NCBI GenBank assembly: GCA_002427165.1
Contig: DIQB01000080.1
Span: 1-7,875 of the forward strand
Direction: 5' to 3'
Source: Firmicutes bacterium UBA5473
GTDB lineage: Bacteria > Bacillota > DTU084
Length of the DNA: 7,875 nt
This document shows positions 5,883-7,875 of this stretch, piece after piece. Below the pieces are notes generated by a model, which was given only the letters and a program-made list of their open reading frames with translations, made no database searches and had not been told where the DNA came from. A program made the translations under genes and the position numbers. Numbering within the stretch: position 1 is the stretch's first letter; every line of letters starts with the position of its first letter.

Positions 5883-6374
5883 TTGAATTCCACCAAATAT
5901 TTACTTGAAATCAGGCAAGAAAAGGCTGCTCTAAGCATTTTTTAACCTGTAAACTGTTTTTATTTCATTTATTTTCTGTGAACTCAAGCTGGAGTCTCCC
6001 TAAATGTCATACTATGTATTTTTCTACTACATTAAGAAAAATAAGCTTTCTGAAATCTGAAAATATGAATTTGTAACTTGTGAGTACAAACCGTAAAGTT
6101 AACGGCGTTATAATCCAATATATATTTAACTAGCTTAAATTATTTCCTTTAAATCGTACTAAGAATCCTATTTTGTGTTTTAAATAATCATTAAACTTTT
6201 TAATTCCTGTAATTAACAAGTTCGATATTAAATAAGGGCTCTATATCGTTCAAACAGCCAAGAAAAAGAGAGCCTTATAAAACTACGAATAAAACTGAGG
6301 TTTAAGCAAAGAATAAATCCAGAAAGACGTATCTTTTCATAACACATTAAAAAAGAAGAGGTAAGAGGGGAAAA
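5883..6374. other. A+T-rich archaeal intergenic region
   Basis: About 490 bp without a supported gene lies between the divergent formyltransferase-like fragment and the I42 lipoprotein gene. It is markedly A+T-rich, as Methanosarcina spacers are. Possible TATA boxes are AATATATATTTAA (6117-6129, nearly symmetrical and usable in either direction), GATATTAAATAAG (6223-6235) and TTATAAAA (6275-6282). None can be singled out. A purine-rich site (GTAAGAGGGG, 6361-6370) precedes the lipoprotein ATG. Confidence 0.5.
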
Positions 6375-7226
6375 ATGAAAAGAGATGCAAAGAGGTTTTG
6401 GAAATATACGAAGATTATAACCGTACTCATTACGGTTTTTGTGGTTATTCATTCTGGTTGTGTTGATGAAAAACAGAATGAAACCGGACCAGGGAATCCA
6501 ACAAATAATAGTCAGGGGATTAACGGAACAAACAATAGTCAGGGAGCCAGTGGGGGAGATTATACATACGGCACTGCAAACGTAGAGAGTGTTCAGATTA
6601 TGATCCTTGAGTCTTTTCCCGTACAGATACAGGTAATAGCAGAAGGCTACCTACCTGATGGATGTACTGAAATCAATGAGATAAAGACTGAAAGAGAAGG
6701 AAATGTCTTCAATATCAATATCAGTACAAAACGCCCGAAAGATGCGGTCTGCACACAGGCTATAGAGAGCTTTACAAGAACTATTCCCCTTGATGTCTGG
6801 GGTCTCAAAGCTGGAAACTATACTGTCAATGTTAACGGGGCAACCGGATCATTTGAACTGGCAATCGATAACGTCCCTCAAAAACCTCCCGAATCTCTGA
6901 TGCTAAAACATCAGGCAATAACAGAAGATGACACCGGGAAGACTATAAATCTTGAAAATGGAGAGACTTTCTACCTTAAGCTACCTGAAAATCCTTCCAC
7001 TGGTTACCGCTGGGAACTCAACCTGACCCAGGGACTCAACATTCTCAGCGACGAATATATACAGGATCCAGCTCCTGAGGGTTATACTGGTGTTTCAGGA
7101 ACACATCAATGGAAAATAAAAGCCATAGCTGAAGGCAGTCAGCAGATAAAAGGAATATACAAGAGACCTTGGGAAAATGAAACAGGTACTGAAGATAAAT
7201 TCATATTGAATGTTGAAGTTATCTGA
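6375..7226 (+). CDS. Lipoprotein with C-terminal chagasin (I42) protease-inhibitor domain
   Basis: This 283-residue protein is predicted to be exported and lipid-anchored. It has a basic N-terminus, a hydrophobic stretch (about 14-25) and a lipobox-like HSGC with Cys29, then a low-complexity Asn/Gly/Gln/Ser linker (about 35-62, NNSQG repeated), a typical Methanosarcina lipoprotein layout. Residues about 66-163 form a beta-rich domain with two Cys (97, 126) and LPDGCTEI...RPKDAVCTQ...LKAGNYTVNVNG, seen in other exported proteins but without a function I can name. Residues about 176-283 form an inhibitor I42/chagasin domain with all three signature loops: NPSTGY (206-211), the Gly-rich G-V-S-G-T loop (239-243) and RPW (264-266). 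Chagasin-type domains plug the active site of papain-like cysteine proteases, so a role in protecting the cell surface or restraining an endogenous protease is inferred. The ATG is supported by GAGGGG 5 nt upstream. It is convergent with the next gene. Confidence 0.88.
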   Translation: MKRDAKRFWKYTKIITVLITVFVVIHSGCVDEKQNETGPGNPTNNSQGINGTNNSQGASGGDYTYGTANVESVQIMILESFPVQIQVIAEGYLPDGCTEINEIKTEREGNVFNINISTKRPKDAVCTQAIESFTRTIPLDVWGLKAGNYTVNVNGATGSFELAIDNVPQKPPESLMLKHQAITEDDTGKTINLENGETFYLKLPENPSTGYRWELNLTQGLNILSDEYIQDPAPEGYTGVSGTHQWKIKAIAEGSQQIKGIYKRPWENETGTEDKFILNVEVI

Positions 7227-7257
7227 AGTTCAGCCTCATCTTTCATGTCATTCTTCC

Positions 7258-7316
7258 ATTTTTATTTTTCTTTTCAGTGAGAGAACAGGAGCATTACAAA
7301 TATTCATTTTCTCTCA
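7258..7316. terminator. T-tract and inverted repeat between convergent genes
   Basis: A T-rich tract (7258-7275) follows the lipoprotein stop by about 30 nt and resembles archaeal oligo-T termination signals. Immediately after it TGAGAGAA (7278-7285) and TTCTCTCA (7309-7316) form an 8-bp inverted repeat with a 23-nt loop, which could mark the 3' ends of both convergent genes. Confidence 0.5.
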
Positions 7317-7342
7317 AGTTCTAGCTTTATTATCCAACAATC

Positions 7343-7534
7343 TCACAGGATTTCTAGAGCTTGTTTCAGCTCCTTAAGACAATTCTCGCAGATATAGGAT
7401 GTGCCTATTTGCATACACCCAAGAGTCGCCGTACCTTCTTCCTTTTCTTTTTCCCCCTGATTTCCAGGATAACCCTCGCAGTAAACTCCGCATTTCACTT
7501 CACAATACACGCCGCAGAATAAGCACCTTGCCAT
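7343..7534 (-). CDS. Small Cys-rich protein, probable zinc-binding
   Basis: A 63-residue protein with eight cysteines (4, 7, 11, 15, 19, 40, 49, 52). C4-LF-C7 and C49-EN-C52 form two knuckle-like CxxC pairs typical of zinc-ribbon mini-proteins, common in Methanosarcina. Between them lie a duplicated CGVYCE (residues 7-12 and 15-20) and a charged loop (GEKEKEEG, 27-34). No signal peptide or membrane segment is present. The frame is open further upstream to an ATG at 7633, but that ATG lies at or before the expected transcription start of a TATA box at 7641-7649. I therefore prefer the ATG at 7534, where the first Cys knuckle begins at once (MARCLFCG); an ATG at 7567 is possible. No strong ribosome binding site is visible. 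I do not recognise the function; nucleic-acid binding or metal handling are guesses. Confidence 0.6.
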   Translation of the reverse strand: MARCLFCGVYCEVKCGVYCEGYPGNQGEKEKEEGTATLGCMQIGTSYICENCLKELKQALEIL

Positions 7535-7640
7535 AATACGATTTGGGATTCGAAATTTCAAATACATTTCCAGAAAGACAAGAGAAAAGGAAAAGGATGG
7601 GCAGAAAAAGAAATCATGAGGAGAAAAAAGCATTAAATTT

Positions 7641-7649
7641 TTAAATAAA
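7641..7649 (-). promoter_or_regulatory. Archaeal TATA box for the Cys-rich gene
   Basis: TTTATTTAA on the minus strand is a reasonable archaeal TATA box. It would start transcription about 25 nt downstream, near 7618, ahead of the ATGs at 7567 and 7534 and behind the one at 7633. Confidence 0.45.
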
Positions 7650-7698
7650 TCTCTAAGTTTCTTAATAAGCTTAGTGAAATTAGAAGATCAACCGAAAA

Positions 7699-7709
7699 CT
7701 ATATAAACA
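7699..7709 (+). promoter_or_regulatory. Archaeal TATA box for the initiator tRNA
   Basis: CTATATAAACA matches the archaeal TATA consensus, preceded by the purine-rich ACCGAAAA expected of a BRE. Transcription would start near 7728-7733, leaving a leader of roughly 35-40 nt before the mature tRNA 5' end. Confidence 0.65.
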
Positions 7710-7730
7710 ATCGTTCGTATGTTGTGGTAG

Positions 7731-7756
7731 TTATCCCAGGCGGAGTTGCCTGATAA
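7731..7756 (+). other. Hairpin in the pre-tRNA leader
   Basis: TTATC-CC-AGGC, a 6-nt loop, then GCCT-GATAA can form a 9-bp stem with a 2-nt bulge. It would sit at the very 5' end of the primary transcript, 12 nt before the tRNA. It might influence 5' processing or be incidental. Confidence 0.45.
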
Positions 7757-7768
7757 ACAAAACCCTGT

Positions 7769-7843
7769 AGCGGGGTAGGGTAGCCAGGAGATCCCGACGG
7801 GCTCATAACCCGTAGACCGATGGTTCGAATCCATCCCCCGCCA
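7769..7843 (+). tRNA. Initiator tRNA-Met (CAT), archaeal
   Basis: The 75-nt cloverleaf runs as follows: acceptor AGCGGGG (7769-7775) with CCCCGCC (7836-7842) and discriminator A (7843); anticodon stem ACGGG/CCCGT with loop CTCATAA and anticodon CAT at 7804-7806; T arm GATGG-TTCGAAT-CCATC. The three consecutive G:C pairs of the anticodon stem identify it as an initiator, and the overall sequence is of the archaeal type. No intron and no encoded CCA end are present. The first acceptor pair is A1 opposite C72, whereas archaeal initiators normally have A1:U72. A Methanosarcina-like source fits the neighbours. Confidence 0.93.
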
Positions 7844-7875
7844 TGAAAAGTTCCTTTCTTAATCTGTTTGGTTAT

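Noticed and set aside
5740..5900. Insertion sequence or integrase site at the bacterial/archaeal join
   Set aside because: There are no terminal inverted repeats, target duplication, transposase fragment or tRNA end near the junction.
6228..6452. 74-codon minus-strand frame overlapping the lipoprotein start
   Set aside because: It overlaps the signal peptide coding region, lacks a ribosome binding site and consists of hydrophobic and basic residues expected from A+T-rich DNA.

Overview
The window joins DNA from two very different organisms. Positions 1 to about 5760 look bacterial, most likely an anaerobic spore-forming Bacillota (Clostridia or Limnochordia-like). This part has a subtype I-C style CRISPR array, a spore-coat CotF/ferritin-like protein, strong GGAGG ribosome binding sites, a rho-independent terminator and a LacI-type sugar operon. 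Positions from about 5775 to 7875 look archaeal and Methanosarcina-like. This part has an A+T-rich spacer, a Methanosarcina-style lipoprotein with a chagasin (I42) domain, a Cys-rich mini-protein, TATA-box promoters and an archaeal initiator tRNA-Met. The two halves meet inside one open reading frame (4851-5882, minus strand). Its first 38 or so residues resemble the start of a formyltransferase-like protein, and the rest is a LacI-family regulator lacking its DNA-binding helix-turn-helix. A chimeric metagenome contig, for example from a biogas-type community, is the simplest explanation. A real illegitimate recombination is the alternative.

Layout: 1-602 is a CRISPR array (nine full repeats, plus the last 5 bases of a tenth at the left edge). 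Its crRNA direction is inferred to be leftward, so 603 to about 785 is the leader. No cas gene follows on the leader side. At 1059-1514 (+) lies the coat protein, preceded by an extended -10 promoter and followed by a bidirectional terminator. Four minus-strand genes follow: a Gfo/Idh/MocA oxidoreductase (1576-2625) with its own upstream region, then, reading leftward from 5882, the chimeric LacI, a xylose-isomerase-like TIM barrel (3985-4836) and a second Gfo/Idh/MocA oxidoreductase (2961-3983). These last three are packed as an operon. The two oxidoreductases are clear paralogs and, with the TIM-barrel protein, suggest NAD-dependent oxidation and isomerisation or cleavage of a sugar, polyol or glycoside. 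The substrate cannot be read from the sequence.

The archaeal part holds a 490-bp non-coding spacer, the I42 lipoprotein (6375-7226, +), a convergent 63-aa Cys-rich protein (7343-7534, minus) and the initiator tRNA (7769-7843, +), with divergent TATA boxes between the last two.

The most informative small-scale signal is a pair of CRISPR spacers (72-105 and 337-370). They match at 26 of 31 positions with a 3-nt register shift, so they sample the same site in two diverged versions of one target.
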